Assembly: GCF_022179245.1 (NCBI RefSeq)
Contig: NZ_BPQM01000010.1
Location: 1 to 54,406, forward strand
DNA: 54,406 bases
DNA from: Methylobacterium gregans
Lineage (GTDB): Bacteria; Pseudomonadota; Alphaproteobacteria; Rhizobiales; Beijerinckiaceae
Direction: 5' to 3'
Shown: piece after piece, positions 8,079-16,299 of the stretch
How positions within the stretch are numbered: the stretch's first letter is position 1
Layout: each line of letters begins with the position of its first letter
The notes under the pieces: model-generated
The model's input: the letters and a program-made list of their open reading frames with translations, nothing else
What the model was told of the DNA's origin: nothing
Database searches by the model: none
Program-made: the position numbers and the translations under genes

Positions 8079-9929
8079 TCACGCCGTCCGGCTGACGGGC
8101 GTCTCCTTCCCATCCTTCGCGTCGCGCGGCGCCTCGCGCGGCTCTGCGTGCTTACCCACCGTGCGGCGCGCCCGGAAGACGGGCCGGGTGTCGGTCTCCT
8201 TCCGGCGCAGCATGGCGCGGTACTCGTCGCGGCGCTCGTGAATCGAGGCGATGACCAGCCCCATCGGCACCCCGACATCGACCAGCACCGCCTCCGAGAG
8301 CTGGAGCGAAGCCTCGATCGTCTCCGGCACGGCGTCGTCCACGCCTAGGTCGTAGAGGGCGGTGGCGTGGCGGGCGTCGCGGGCGCGGGCCACGATGGTG
8401 AGGTCCGGCCGCTCGGCGCGGGCGGCGGCCACCACTGCCTCGACGGCGCGCGGGTTGTCCAGGGTGACGACAAGCGCGCGGGCGGTGGCGATGTCGCAGC
8501 GGCGCAGCAGCTCGGCGTTGGCCGAGTCGCCGAAATAGACCGGGTTGCCGAGCCGGCGCTGCTCGGCGACGCGGGCCGCGTCCGCGTCGAGGGCGAGGTA
8601 GGGGATCTTGTGCCGGGCCAGCATCTCGCCGACCTGCCGGCCGACGCGTCCGTAGCCCGCCACGATCACCCGGTTCTGCTGGCGGTCCGGCGGCGGCTCG
8701 GCCCGCGCCCGGCCGAGTTGCCGGCTCGCCGCCCGCTGGCCGATCCGGCGCCCGAGCGCGGCCAGACCCGGGATCATGATCATGGTGACGGTCGTGACGA
8801 TGAGCGCCGCCGCGCCGACCTCCTCCGGCACGAGCCCCGTGGCCACCGCGCCGCCGATGAGCACGAAGGCGAACTCGCCACCTGGGCCGAGCAGCAGCGC
8901 CGTCTCCAGGGCGACCGGCCGCGCGATCTTGAGAGCGGGCGCGGCCATCAGCACCACCACCGCCTTGATCAGGAGAAGCGCCAGCGAGAGGCCGAGGATC
9001 GCGCCGGGCGCCGCGACGAGCTGAGCCGGGTCAAGGTTCATGCCGACCGAGACGAAGAAAACGCCGAGCAGCAGGCCCTTGAACGGGTCGATCGTCGCCT
9101 CGATCGCCCGGCGGTACTCGGTCTCGGCGAGCAGGAGGCCGGCCACGAAGGCGCCGAGCGTCATGGAGAGGCCGCTGGCCGCCGCGGTCAACGCGGTCGC
9201 CACGATGACGAGCAGGCAGGCCGCCATGAACAGCTCGGTCGATTTGGTCCGGGCGACGAGCTGGAAGAGAGGTCGAAGCGCCAAGCGCCCCGCCACCACG
9301 ATCAGCACCAGGGCCACCGCTGCCTGGGCGAGGGCCAGAGCGAGCGCCCCGCCCATATTGGCCCCGTCGGTGCGCCCCAGCACCGCGATGGCGAAGAGGG
9401 CTGGCGCCACCGCCAGATCCTGGAACAGCAGGACCGCGAAGCTCGCCCGACCGGTCGGCGTGTTGAGGCGCCGCTGCTCGGCCAACACCGGCAGGACGAC
9501 CGCGGTGGAGGAGAGCGCGAGCCCGATGCCGACGATGACGGCGCCCGCGAGCGGCACCTTCAACCCGAACAGAATCGCGCCGATCACCAACGCGGAGCAG
9601 ATGACCTGGAGCGAGCCGAGACCGAAGACGAGCCGGCGGAGGGTGCGCAGACGCTCCCAGGACAGCTCGATCCCGATCATGAACATCAGGAAGATCACGC
9701 CGAACTCGGCGAGATGCGCGATCTCGGTGCGGTTGCCGATGGTGAAGAGGGAGACCCAGCCGTACTGCTCGGAGAGGCGACCGAGACCGAAGGGGCCGAG
9801 CAGCGCGCCCGCCCCGATGAAGCCCAGAACCGGGCTGATCCGTAGGCGGTGGAACAGCGGCACAACGATCCCCGCCGTGACGAGGAAGAGGATCGCCTCC
9901 TTGTAGGAACCGGTATGGACCTCTGGCAT
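8079..9929 (-). CDS. CPA2-family monovalent cation/proton antiporter, KefB/KefC/YbaL type
   Basis: A 616-residue inner-membrane antiporter. The first ~390 residues hold about 12 hydrophobic segments of the Na+/H+ exchanger fold, starting EAILFLVTAGIVVPLFHRL and including GIGLALSSTAVVLPVL and the LLGPGGEFAFVLIGGAV motif. After a basic linker comes a TrkA-N (RCK) domain with the nucleotide-binding motif VIVAGYGRVGRQVGEMLARH and an acidic residue after the second strand (LALDADAARV). This is the layout of the glutathione-gated K+ efflux systems. The basic tail (residues ~570-616) is unremarkable. The gene is divergent from the membrane pair at 10246. Confidence 0.93.
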   Translation of the reverse strand: MPEVHTGSYKEAILFLVTAGIVVPLFHRLRISPVLGFIGAGALLGPFGLGRLSEQYGWVSLFTIGNRTEIAHLAEFGVIFLMFMIGIELSWERLRTLRRLVFGLGSLQVICSALVIGAILFGLKVPLAGAVIVGIGLALSSTAVVLPVLAEQRRLNTPTGRASFAVLLFQDLAVAPALFAIAVLGRTDGANMGGALALALAQAAVALVLIVVAGRLALRPLFQLVARTKSTELFMAACLLVIVATALTAAASGLSMTLGAFVAGLLLAETEYRRAIEATIDPFKGLLLGVFFVSVGMNLDPAQLVAAPGAILGLSLALLLIKAVVVLMAAPALKIARPVALETALLLGPGGEFAFVLIGGAVATGLVPEEVGAAALIVTTVTMIMIPGLAALGRRIGQRAASRQLGRARAEPPPDRQQNRVIVAGYGRVGRQVGEMLARHKIPYLALDADAARVAEQRRLGNPVYFGDSANAELLRRCDIATARALVVTLDNPRAVEAVVAAARAERPDLTIVARARDARHATALYDLGVDDAVPETIEASLQLSEAVLVDVGVPMGLVIASIHERRDEYRAMLRRKETDTRPVFRARRTVGKHAEPREAPRDAKDGKETPVSRTA

Positions 9930-10245
9930 GGCGCTCCGGTTCCGGCCCCGCGTCCGGTGGATGGATCGGCCGGGATCATGGGCGGACCCACCGGCTCGGG
10001 CAACCGGAATCCGGCCCGGTCTCGGCGGGGCACACGGCAGCGCATCCCACGGCCGTGGCGTCGGGACAACCCGAGCGGGCCGCTTGCCTGCCCCGCGCCC
10101 GGGTGAGGCATATGGACCGCCGCACGGCTCTTTCGGTGGATCCCCCGACCGCGGCGCAAAAACGGCACATTATGCGCATACCGAAGCTTGTTAACGAACG
10201 GTAAAGCTCAACCCCTCGTCGCGTCGTTCGAGCCCCGGGAAAGTC
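9930..10245. other. Divergent intergenic region between the Kef antiporter and the membrane pair
   Basis: These 316 bases separate two divergent starts. I see no supported gene. The right half is less GC-rich and holds the CtrA-like site at 10191-10205. The promoters of both genes should lie here. Confidence 0.6.
10191..10205 (+). promoter_or_regulatory. Possible degenerate CtrA-type site
   Basis: TTAA, seven bases, TAAA: one mismatch to the TTAA-N7-TTAA consensus, 41 bases before the ATG at 10246. In such GC-rich DNA the motif stands out, but one mismatch makes this tentative. Confidence 0.35.
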
Positions 10246-11466
10246 ATGCTGCAGTCACCTCCGAGCCGGGACGTCCAGCGCGAACGACGCGCCTGGTCGC
10301 TCGAGTCCCAGCGGTGGAAGCACGAGCGCGACGTCGAGAAGGGCTACCGGATCAAGTGGGGCTACGTCGCGATCGCCTACCTCGTCGAGTTCATGGTGAT
10401 CGGTGCCTCGCTCGCGGGGGCGTGGCTGTTCGCGGGCGTCTACAGCGACGGGGACTGGCACGCCTTCTACTTCATGCTGCTGGCGCCGCTCGTCTATGCG
10501 GCGGTGGAGCTGTGCCGCGTGCCGCTCGGGATCCTCGCCCGCACCCAGCGCTCGTGGTTCGTGCGGGGGCTCGCGATCGTCGGCATCATCTTCGCAGCAG
10601 GCGTCACCACGAAGTCGGTCTCGCAGCTCGGCGAGATGATGTTCCATCCCCGCCTGATGGAAGCGGCCCGCACCAAGACCGCGCTGAAGGACGCACAGGC
10701 CGACCGCGACAGCCTCGAGAACCGCATCGGCGCGGCCGATGCGCGGGTGCAGCAGTACACGACCGAGCTCGACCAGATCGAGAAGCGCTCGACCGAGAAC
10801 GCCGCCCAGCTCGCGAGCCTGCCGGCGCAGCGCTGCGAGAAGGTGTTCGGCACCAACAGCCGCGGCGTGCGCTATCAGAACCTGAAATGCGTCACCGACC
10901 CGCGCACACAGACCCTCGCGGCGAGCGTGGCCAAGGCCGGCACCGACCGGGCCGCCCTGACGAAGGAGCTGGAAGAGGCCCGCAGGGCCCGCGCCGCGCT
11001 GGACCGCGGCCAGGCCGACCGGCGCGTCGCCGATGCCGAGCAGGCCTACCGCAACGCGGTCAACCGCTCGCAGCTGCACTCCTTCACCGCGATGGTCTAC
11101 GGCGTCGATCCGATCGACGTGAGCGACGCGCAGGTCCACGCCTTCCTGCGCATCTTCGTGTTCGTGCCCGCGCTCTGCGCCGCCTTCGCCTCGACCATCC
11201 TGGCCCTCTCGGCGGTCTCGGTGCGCAAGACCTTCATGGACGAGGACGACCTCGGGGTGACGATCGACCCGGCCGCGAGCCCCTACCTGATCGACCAGCT
11301 CACCGAGGGCTTGCGCCAGGAGATCGGGCTCGCGTCCGCCAAGCCGCAGCGCGAGGCGTCCTCCGGAGCCGTGATCCCGCTCGACCGGCGCCAGCCCGCC
11401 CAATCGGGTGCGCAAGGCCCTGTCCAGCACCCCCCTGTCACAGCCAGCGCCGGAGCCGGTGCATGA
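10246..11466 (+). CDS. Membrane protein with long coiled coil, unknown function
   Basis: Function not recognised. The 406-residue product has a charged N-terminus (to about 37), three hydrophobic segments (about 38-62, 72-92, 104-122), a long charged coiled-coil region (about 140-275, ERARxxL-like heptads), a fourth hydrophobic segment (about 300-325, FVPALCAAFASTILALSAV) and a Pro/Ala-rich tail. The coiled coil between membrane segments suggests a scaffold or sensor, but that is inference. The stop codon overlaps the next ATG (ATGA), so the two genes are almost certainly a translationally coupled pair. A CtrA-like site lies 41 bases upstream. Confidence 0.85.
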   Translation: MLQSPPSRDVQRERRAWSLESQRWKHERDVEKGYRIKWGYVAIAYLVEFMVIGASLAGAWLFAGVYSDGDWHAFYFMLLAPLVYAAVELCRVPLGILARTQRSWFVRGLAIVGIIFAAGVTTKSVSQLGEMMFHPRLMEAARTKTALKDAQADRDSLENRIGAADARVQQYTTELDQIEKRSTENAAQLASLPAQRCEKVFGTNSRGVRYQNLKCVTDPRTQTLAASVAKAGTDRAALTKELEEARRARAALDRGQADRRVADAEQAYRNAVNRSQLHSFTAMVYGVDPIDVSDAQVHAFLRIFVFVPALCAAFASTILALSAVSVRKTFMDEDDLGVTIDPAASPYLIDQLTEGLRQEIGLASAKPQREASSGAVIPLDRRQPAQSGAQGPVQHPPVTASAGAGA

Positions 11467-12110
11467 CCATCCACGCCGCGGGCACACCTGAGAACGTCGT
11501 GCTCGCCCAGCACGTCAACGGTCGCCTCCGTGCGGAGGCCCGCATCGTCGCGGCGCGCGCCTTCCTGTTCCGGGCGGCCGGGGCCGGCATCTTCGCGGCG
11601 CTCGCCGGCATCGGGGTCGGCGCGGGCGCCTATGGCTGGGCCTATCTCAGCCAGTACGAGTCGGCCGCCGAGCGGATCGCCCAGGCGATGCAGGCCGCCC
11701 TCTCCGACGTCACGATCAAGACCAAGGGCGAGGTCACGCTGACCGACAACGTTCTGAAGCTGGACCAGCCCGTGGCTGCCCCGCCACAGACCCGGCCGGA
11801 CATCGCCCAGGTGGTGGCCGCCCAATCCAAGGGCGAGGACGGGAACGCCGCCGTGCGCACCACCTTCACGGTATTCAAGGCGGTGCCCTATCTCGACGGC
11901 AACATCGTCACCGGCTGGCAGTTCAAAGGCGACGAGAAGGTGCCGGAGTCGCAATACTGCTACTTCTCGCACCCGCAGAAGTTCGGCAGCGACGTGCTGA
12001 CTCAGGTCAACATCGCGATAAACGGTCAGGTCGCACCGCAGACGAGTTCACAGCTCAACCTGCAGCAGCTCTCGAAGAGCTGTATCTGGTTCGACCCGAA
12101 GAAGGTCTGA
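11463..12110 (+). CDS. Membrane-anchored protein, second gene of the unknown pair
   Basis: A 215-residue product beginning MTIHAAGTPENVV. The start is fixed by the ATGA overlap with the upstream gene. One hydrophobic segment (about 34-58, Ala/Gly-rich) is followed by a helical stretch (QYESAAERIAQAMQAAL) and a probably beta-rich C-terminal domain. This domain has two cysteines, in ESQYCYFSHPQ and KSCIWFDPKKV, about 45 residues apart, which could form a disulfide if the domain is periplasmic. I do not recognise the family. Its function is presumably tied to the partner at 10246. Confidence 0.85.
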   Translation: MTIHAAGTPENVVLAQHVNGRLRAEARIVAARAFLFRAAGAGIFAALAGIGVGAGAYGWAYLSQYESAAERIAQAMQAALSDVTIKTKGEVTLTDNVLKLDQPVAAPPQTRPDIAQVVAAQSKGEDGNAAVRTTFTVFKAVPYLDGNIVTGWQFKGDEKVPESQYCYFSHPQKFGSDVLTQVNIAINGQVAPQTSSQLNLQQLSKSCIWFDPKKV

Positions 12111-12263
12111 GGCGAGACGGGCGCAACGGCATCGGCAAACTCTCGCGCCGCTGCCGGCTTCAGGCCTCGTGACCGCCCGCCTCGGAAGATGACCAGTCCT
12201 TTCGCCCCGGGATTTCGCGGACGGCAGACGCTGCGCCGGCCATGAACGGACGAATGCTCCGCG

Positions 12264-12278
12264 TTAACGATTTGTTAA
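12264..12278 (+). promoter_or_regulatory. Perfect CtrA-type binding site
   Basis: TTAAC, six bases, TTAAC: a full match to the alphaproteobacterial CtrA consensus TTAA-N7-TTAAC. It lies 52 bases before the small membrane-protein ORF at 12316 and suggests cell-cycle control of that gene. Regulation is inferred. Confidence 0.55.
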
Positions 12279-12315
12279 CCATAACCCGAGGAGGATCATC
12301 TCTATTGACCGCTCG

Positions 12316-12489
12316 ATGCGGCAACGAGGGCTGGGGATGATCATGATCGCGGCGCTTGTCGGCATGCCGATCCTGCTGATGGCGGTCACGCTCGCGGTGG
12401 ACGCGATGCTGAAGCCCTATCCGAGCAAGGACGACGTCTGGCGCCTGCCGAAGGTCTCCTCGCTGCGTGCGATGACCTTCCATCCCTGA
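12316..12489 (+). CDS. Small single-span membrane protein, 57 residues
   Basis: ATG-initiated ORF beginning MRQRGLGMIMIAALVG and ending MTFHP. A hydrophobic segment covers about residues 6-31 and a charged tail follows (KPYPSKDDVWRLPKV). The strong AGGAGG at 12289-12294 is 21 bases before this ATG, too far for ordinary use. It is correctly spaced for the in-frame ATT at 12304, or else the true start is the ATG at 12337, which has GAGGG six bases before it. A perfect CtrA-type box lies just upstream. Codon use is that of a real gene. Function unknown. Confidence 0.6.
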   Translation: MRQRGLGMIMIAALVGMPILLMAVTLAVDAMLKPYPSKDDVWRLPKVSSLRAMTFHP

Positions 12490-12576
12490 GAATATCCGCC
12501 GCCCCTCCGCCGCTTGCCCCCGGTCCGCGCGCCGCCTAACTCGGACGCGGACGACCAGAACAGCAGGGACAGGCGG

Positions 12577-13428
12577 ATGCGCTTCACCGGAACCGAGACC
12601 TACGTCGCGACGCCGGACCTGACCGCGGCGGTCAACGCAGCGATCGTCCTCGAGCGTCCACTCCTGGTGAAGGGTGAGCCCGGCACCGGCAAGACGGTGC
12701 TGGCCGAGGAGATCGCGAAAGGGCTCGGCGCCCGGCTGCTGACTTGGAACGTCAAGTCGACGACCAAGGCGCAGCAGGGCCTCTACGAGTACGACGCGGT
12801 CTCGCGCCTGCGCGACTCGCAGCTCGGCGATCCGCGGGTCTCCGACATCGCCAACTACATCCGGCGCGGCAAGCTCTGGGAGGCCTTCGCGGCGGACGAG
12901 CGCCCGGTGCTGCTGATCGACGAGATCGACAAAGCCGATATCGAATTCCCGAACGACCTCCTGACCGAACTCGACCGGATGGAGTTCCACGTCTACGAGA
13001 CCGGCGAGACCGTGCGGGCCCGCCAGCGCCCTGTGGTCATCATCACCTCGAACAACGAGAAGGAACTGCCGGACGCGTTTCTGCGGCGCTGCTTCTTCCA
13101 CTACATCCAGTTCCCGGACGCCGAGACGCTGCGGCGCATCGTCGAGGTGCACTATCCGGGCATCAAGCACCGGCTGGTCGAGGAGGCTCTGCGCGTCTTC
13201 TTGGAGACCCGCGAAGTGCCGGGCCTGCGCAAGAAGCCCTCGACATCGGAGCTGCTCGACTGGCTGAAGCTCCTCGTCTCGGAGGACGTCAGCCCTGAGA
13301 CGCTCCGCGAGCGCGACGGCCGCAAGCTGATCCCGCCGCTGCACGGCGCGCTCCTGAAGAACGAGCAGGATGTCAGCCTGTTCGAGAAGCTCGCCTTCAT
13401 GATGCGCCGCGAGAACCGCGGCGGCTGA
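12577..13428 (+). CDS. MoxR-family AAA+ ATPase
   Basis: A 283-residue AAA+ ATPase. Walker A is GEPGTGKT (33-40) and Walker B is VLLIDEIDKAD (about 109-119). Sensor 1 is VVIITSNNEKELPDAFLRRC with the arginine finger region after it. MoxR ATPases work with VWA-domain partners as chaperones in cofactor insertion or complex maturation. The CoxE-type VWA protein at 6266-7441 is the likely partner. The start at 12577 (MRFTGTETYVAT) is chosen because the sequence before it is not conserved-looking. A palindrome follows the stop. Confidence 0.93.
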   Translation: MRFTGTETYVATPDLTAAVNAAIVLERPLLVKGEPGTGKTVLAEEIAKGLGARLLTWNVKSTTKAQQGLYEYDAVSRLRDSQLGDPRVSDIANYIRRGKLWEAFAADERPVLLIDEIDKADIEFPNDLLTELDRMEFHVYETGETVRARQRPVVIITSNNEKELPDAFLRRCFFHYIQFPDAETLRRIVEVHYPGIKHRLVEEALRVFLETREVPGLRKKPSTSELLDWLKLLVSEDVSPETLRERDGRKLIPPLHGALLKNEQDVSLFEKLAFMMRRENRGG

Positions 13429-13429
13429 G

Positions 13430-13447
13430 CCCTCGCATTTGCGAGGG
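13430..13447. terminator. Perfect hairpin after the MoxR gene
   Basis: CCCTCGCA-TT-TGCGAGGG, an 8-bp perfect stem directly after the TGA. There is no T-run, so it may be an mRNA-stabilising or weak terminator structure rather than a classic intrinsic terminator. Confidence 0.45.
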
Positions 13448-13497
13448 ACCGGCCCAGATACGGGCCCGGACGCGGGGGTTACGACCGGAGCCAGCCC

Positions 13498-14478
13498 ATG
13501 AAGACGAAGAAACTCGGCCGCACCGGCCTCGATGTGTCGCCGATCTGCCTCGGCTGCATGACCTACGGCGTGCCGGAGCGCGGTCCCCATCCCTGGACCA
13601 TGCCAGAGGCCGAGAGCCGGCCGCTCATCCGGCGGGCGCTCGATCTCGGAATCAACTTCTTCGACACGGCGAATTACTACTCGGACGGCACGTCGGAGGA
13701 GATCGTCGGGCGCGCGCTGAAGGATTTCGCCCGCCGCGACGACATCGTGCTCGCCACGAAGGTCTATTATCCGCTGACCGACGCGCCGAACGCGGGAGGG
13801 CTCTCCCGTAAGGCGATCTTCCAGGCGATCGACGCGTCGCTGAAGCGGCTCGGCACCGACTACGTCGATCTCTACCAGATCCACCGCTGGGATTACGGCA
13901 CGCCGATCGAGGTGACGCTGGAAGCGCTGCACGACGTGGTGAAGGCCGGCAAGGCGCGCACGATTGGCGCCTCCTCGATGTACGCGTGGCAGTTCGCCAA
14001 GGCGCAGTTCACCGCCGACCGGCACGGTTGGACGCGTTTCGCCACGATGCAGAACCACCTCAACCTGCTCCACCGCGAGGAAGAGCGGGAGATGATCCCG
14101 TTCTGCGTCGATCAGGGCGTGGCTCTGCTGCCCTGGAGCCCGCTCGCCCGCGGCCGGCTCACCCGCGACTGGGACGCGGCCTCGGCCCGGCAGGAGACCG
14201 ACGAGGTCGGCAAGAACCTCTACGGCGCGACGGCGGAGGCCGACCGGAAGGTGGTCGAAGCGGTGGCCCGCGTCGCCGAGGCCCGCGGCGTGCCCCGTGC
14301 GCAGGTGGCGCTGGCCTGGGTGCTGGCGCAGCCGAACGTCGCCGCCCCGATCGTCGGCGCCTCCAAGCCGCAGCATCTCGACGACGCGGTCGCGGCCCTC
14401 GAGCTCAAGCTCACGCCCGAGGAGATCGCGTCGCTCGAAAGTCCTTACGTCCCGCACGCCGTCGTAGGTTTCCGTTGA
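13498..14478 (+). CDS. Aldo/keto reductase
   Basis: A 326-residue NADPH-dependent oxidoreductase with a TIM-barrel fold. The catalytic tetrad is visible: Asp56 (INFFDTANYYSD), Tyr61, Lys88 (VLATKVYY) and His129 (YQIHRWDYG). The start MKTKKLGRTGLDVS is typical of the YajO/YghZ-like branch. The nucleotide-binding loop near the C-terminus (PNVAAPIVGASKPQHLDDAV) is conserved. Substrate cannot be told from sequence. The TGA overlaps the ATG of the next gene by one base (TGATG), so the two are co-transcribed and coupled. Confidence 0.93.
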   Translation: MKTKKLGRTGLDVSPICLGCMTYGVPERGPHPWTMPEAESRPLIRRALDLGINFFDTANYYSDGTSEEIVGRALKDFARRDDIVLATKVYYPLTDAPNAGGLSRKAIFQAIDASLKRLGTDYVDLYQIHRWDYGTPIEVTLEALHDVVKAGKARTIGASSMYAWQFAKAQFTADRHGWTRFATMQNHLNLLHREEEREMIPFCVDQGVALLPWSPLARGRLTRDWDAASARQETDEVGKNLYGATAEADRKVVEAVARVAEARGVPRAQVALAWVLAQPNVAAPIVGASKPQHLDDAVAALELKLTPEEIASLESPYVPHAVVGFR

Positions 14479-15002
14479 TGCGCCGCTTGATTCTCCTGCG
14501 CCACGCCAAGTCCGACCGGCCGCCGGGCGTGGAAGACCACGACCGCCCCCTGAATCCGCGCGGACGGGAGGCCGCGCCGCGGATGGGCGCCTACATCGCG
14601 GAGGCCGGGCTACGGCCGGACCATGTGCTGGTCTCGTCCGCGAAGCGCACCCTGGAAACCTGGGACGCCGTTCGGGTGCCGCTCGACGGCAATCCCGGCG
14701 AGACGGTCCCCGCCCTCTACGAATCGAGCGCGGCGCGGATCCTCGAGGTCGTGCGTCACGCGCCGGACAATGCCGGCACCCTCCTCGTCGTCGGCCACAA
14801 TCCGGGCCTGCAGGACTGCGCGCTGGAACTCGTCGGCAGCGGGGCGAAAGCCGACCGCAAGCGCCTCGCCACCCAGTTCCCCACGGCGGCCCTCGCGGTG
14901 ATCGATTTCGAGAGCGAGCGCTGGGCCGACCTCGCCCGCGGCGCGGGGCGGCTGGAGCGCTTCGTTAGGCCGAAGGATCTCGGCGGCGACGACGAGGACT
15001 GA
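14478..15002 (+). CDS. SixA-like histidine phosphatase
   Basis: A 174-residue histidine-phosphatase superfamily protein of the SixA type. The catalytic motif LLRHAKSD is at the extreme N-terminus (His9) and the second His is in LLVVGHNPGLQD. SixA removes phosphate from phosphohistidine of Hpt domains in Escherichia coli, though many relatives have other substrates. An Hpt protein is encoded 9 kb away at 5021, but no direct link can be shown. It starts inside the stop of the aldo/keto reductase gene. Confidence 0.9.
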   Translation: MRRLILLRHAKSDRPPGVEDHDRPLNPRGREAAPRMGAYIAEAGLRPDHVLVSSAKRTLETWDAVRVPLDGNPGETVPALYESSAARILEVVRHAPDNAGTLLVVGHNPGLQDCALELVGSGAKADRKRLATQFPTAALAVIDFESERWADLARGAGRLERFVRPKDLGGDDED

Positions 15003-15034
15003 ATGGAGGCCGGCGGGGATCGGCTGCCGGCGCG

Positions 15035-16102
15035 CTACTGCACCGCCAGGACCGCCCGCCGCGCCTCGCCCTCGATCTGCGGTACGGGGCTCCCCGGCAC
15101 GAAGGCATCGAACGCCGCCCAGAAATCCTCCCGGATCGGGTCGCGCTCATGCAGGATCTCGTGGCGCGCGTCCGGCAGCACGAGGATCGTGCCGGCCTTC
15201 ATCCGGGCGGCGAAGCGCTCGGTGGCGGGCGTGCCGCAGACCGGGTCGGCGCCCGACCCCAGGATCAGGGTCGGTGTCGTGATGCGCGCAGGCAGCCGCG
15301 GGTCGCGCAGCCGCGCCATGGCCCGGAAGGCGCCCGCAAGCCACGCCACGGTCGGATCGCCCACCGCCCCGGCACCGACCGCCCGCGCGGCCGCGGCGTT
15401 GCGGGCGTAGCGGCCGGGATCGCGCGAGAGCCGGTTGCCGGGAAACGGCATCGTGGCGATCGAGGCGCCGGGATCGTGGGGCACGTGCGGCCGGCCCCGC
15501 AGCCGCCGCCACAGACCGGGCAGCGCCCCGATGGCCGGCACCTGCGACAGTCTCGGCACGAACGCTCGGCCGAGCCCGAGCGCCTGAAGCGAACGGGCGA
15601 GCGCCGAGGCTGCACCCGGATACGCGACCATGCGGATCGACAGCATCGGCGCCACGGTGACGATGCGGCCGAAGGGCAGCCAGCCCTCCGCCGCGCCCGT
15701 GAAGGCGACGCAGCCGCCCATCGAGTGGGCGAGGCAGTGATAGGGCTCCGGCATCAGCGGCACGAGGACGCTCTCCTCGATCGCCTTGAGGTCGAGGCGG
15801 TAATCGTCGAAGCGGGCGACATGACCCTTACGCGGGTCGCCGACCTGCCGGCCGGACTCGCCCTGGCCGCGCCAGTCGAAGGCGACCACGCTGAAGCCGC
15901 GGGTGATCAGTTCGCGGATGACCTCGTAGTACTTCTCGATGAACTCGGCCCGACCCTGGAGCAGGCAGACCGTCCCCTTGCTGCGCCGGGCCGGCGCTCG
16001 CCAGTAAGCCGCCCGCAGGGTCAGACCGTCCGGCGTGCGCACGCCGATCAGTGTGCCACCAGGCGGGACGGGATTGCCGGGCGTGGAATCGAGGGTCAGC
16101 AT
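15035..16102 (-). CDS. Alpha/beta hydrolase, lysophospholipase (PldB)-like
   Basis: A 355-residue hydrolase. The nucleophile elbow is CLAHSMGG with Ser as nucleophile, the acid is in LGSGADPVC, and the His is in PDARHEILHERD. The oxyanion region is LLQGRAEFIEKYYEVI and the strand-turn motif is VVAFDWRGQGESGR, all typical of the monoglyceride lipase/lysophospholipase L2 branch. The start MLTLDSTPGN at 16102 is chosen because the 44 upstream codons are low-complexity, Arg/Pro-rich and unlike the family. It is divergent from hsp20 and its control region. Confidence 0.9.
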   Translation of the reverse strand: MLTLDSTPGNPVPPGGTLIGVRTPDGLTLRAAYWRAPARRSKGTVCLLQGRAEFIEKYYEVIRELITRGFSVVAFDWRGQGESGRQVGDPRKGHVARFDDYRLDLKAIEESVLVPLMPEPYHCLAHSMGGCVAFTGAAEGWLPFGRIVTVAPMLSIRMVAYPGAASALARSLQALGLGRAFVPRLSQVPAIGALPGLWRRLRGRPHVPHDPGASIATMPFPGNRLSRDPGRYARNAAAARAVGAGAVGDPTVAWLAGAFRAMARLRDPRLPARITTPTLILGSGADPVCGTPATERFAARMKAGTILVLPDARHEILHERDPIREDFWAAFDAFVPGSPVPQIEGEARRAVLAVQ

Positions 16103-16172
16103 CGGCGGGTCGGGCTCAAGCGAGGGGATGCAAAAAATTCGTCGCGACGGCGGGTTCCGCGGTCTTGCGGCT

Positions 16173-16201
16173 CTTGAAGGCAGATCGGGCCGCTCCGATA
16201 T
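16173..16201 (+). promoter_or_regulatory. Heat-shock (RpoH/sigma-32) promoter for hsp20
   Basis: CTTGAA at 16173-16178 and CGATAT at 16196-16201, spaced by 17 bases. This matches the alphaproteobacterial RpoH pattern (CTTGA(A/C), 17-18 bases, CYATAT-like). The implied transcript start near 16208 would give a leader of about 90 bases, the size of ROSE leaders. The boxes are read from sequence; the sigma factor is inferred. Confidence 0.55.
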
Positions 16202-16235
16202 CCTTGAGGTGCCGGCCAGACGGCGGCACGACAAC

Positions 16236-16299
16236 GGTCCGGCCCTCGGGCGGACCAGCGTGAATGTAGAGAAGCATGTTGCTCCACGGAGGATATGTT
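16236..16299 (+). promoter_or_regulatory. ROSE-type RNA thermometer in the hsp20 leader
   Basis: The leader has a strong hairpin (16236-16241 pairing with 16251-16256) and then a start-proximal hairpin. In the latter 16275-16285 (CATGTTGCTCC) pairs with 16288-16297 (GGAGGATATG). The pairing masks the Shine-Dalgarno GGAGG and leaves one G bulged opposite it in the TTGCT motif. The U(U/C)GCU sequence pairing with the ribosome site around a bulged G is the hallmark of the ROSE family, which melts at heat-shock temperature in rhizobial small heat-shock genes. Confidence 0.75.

Noticed and set aside
12160..14457. A 765-codon open frame on the minus strand
   Set aside because: Antisense to the small membrane protein, MoxR and aldo/keto reductase genes; no domain recognisable.
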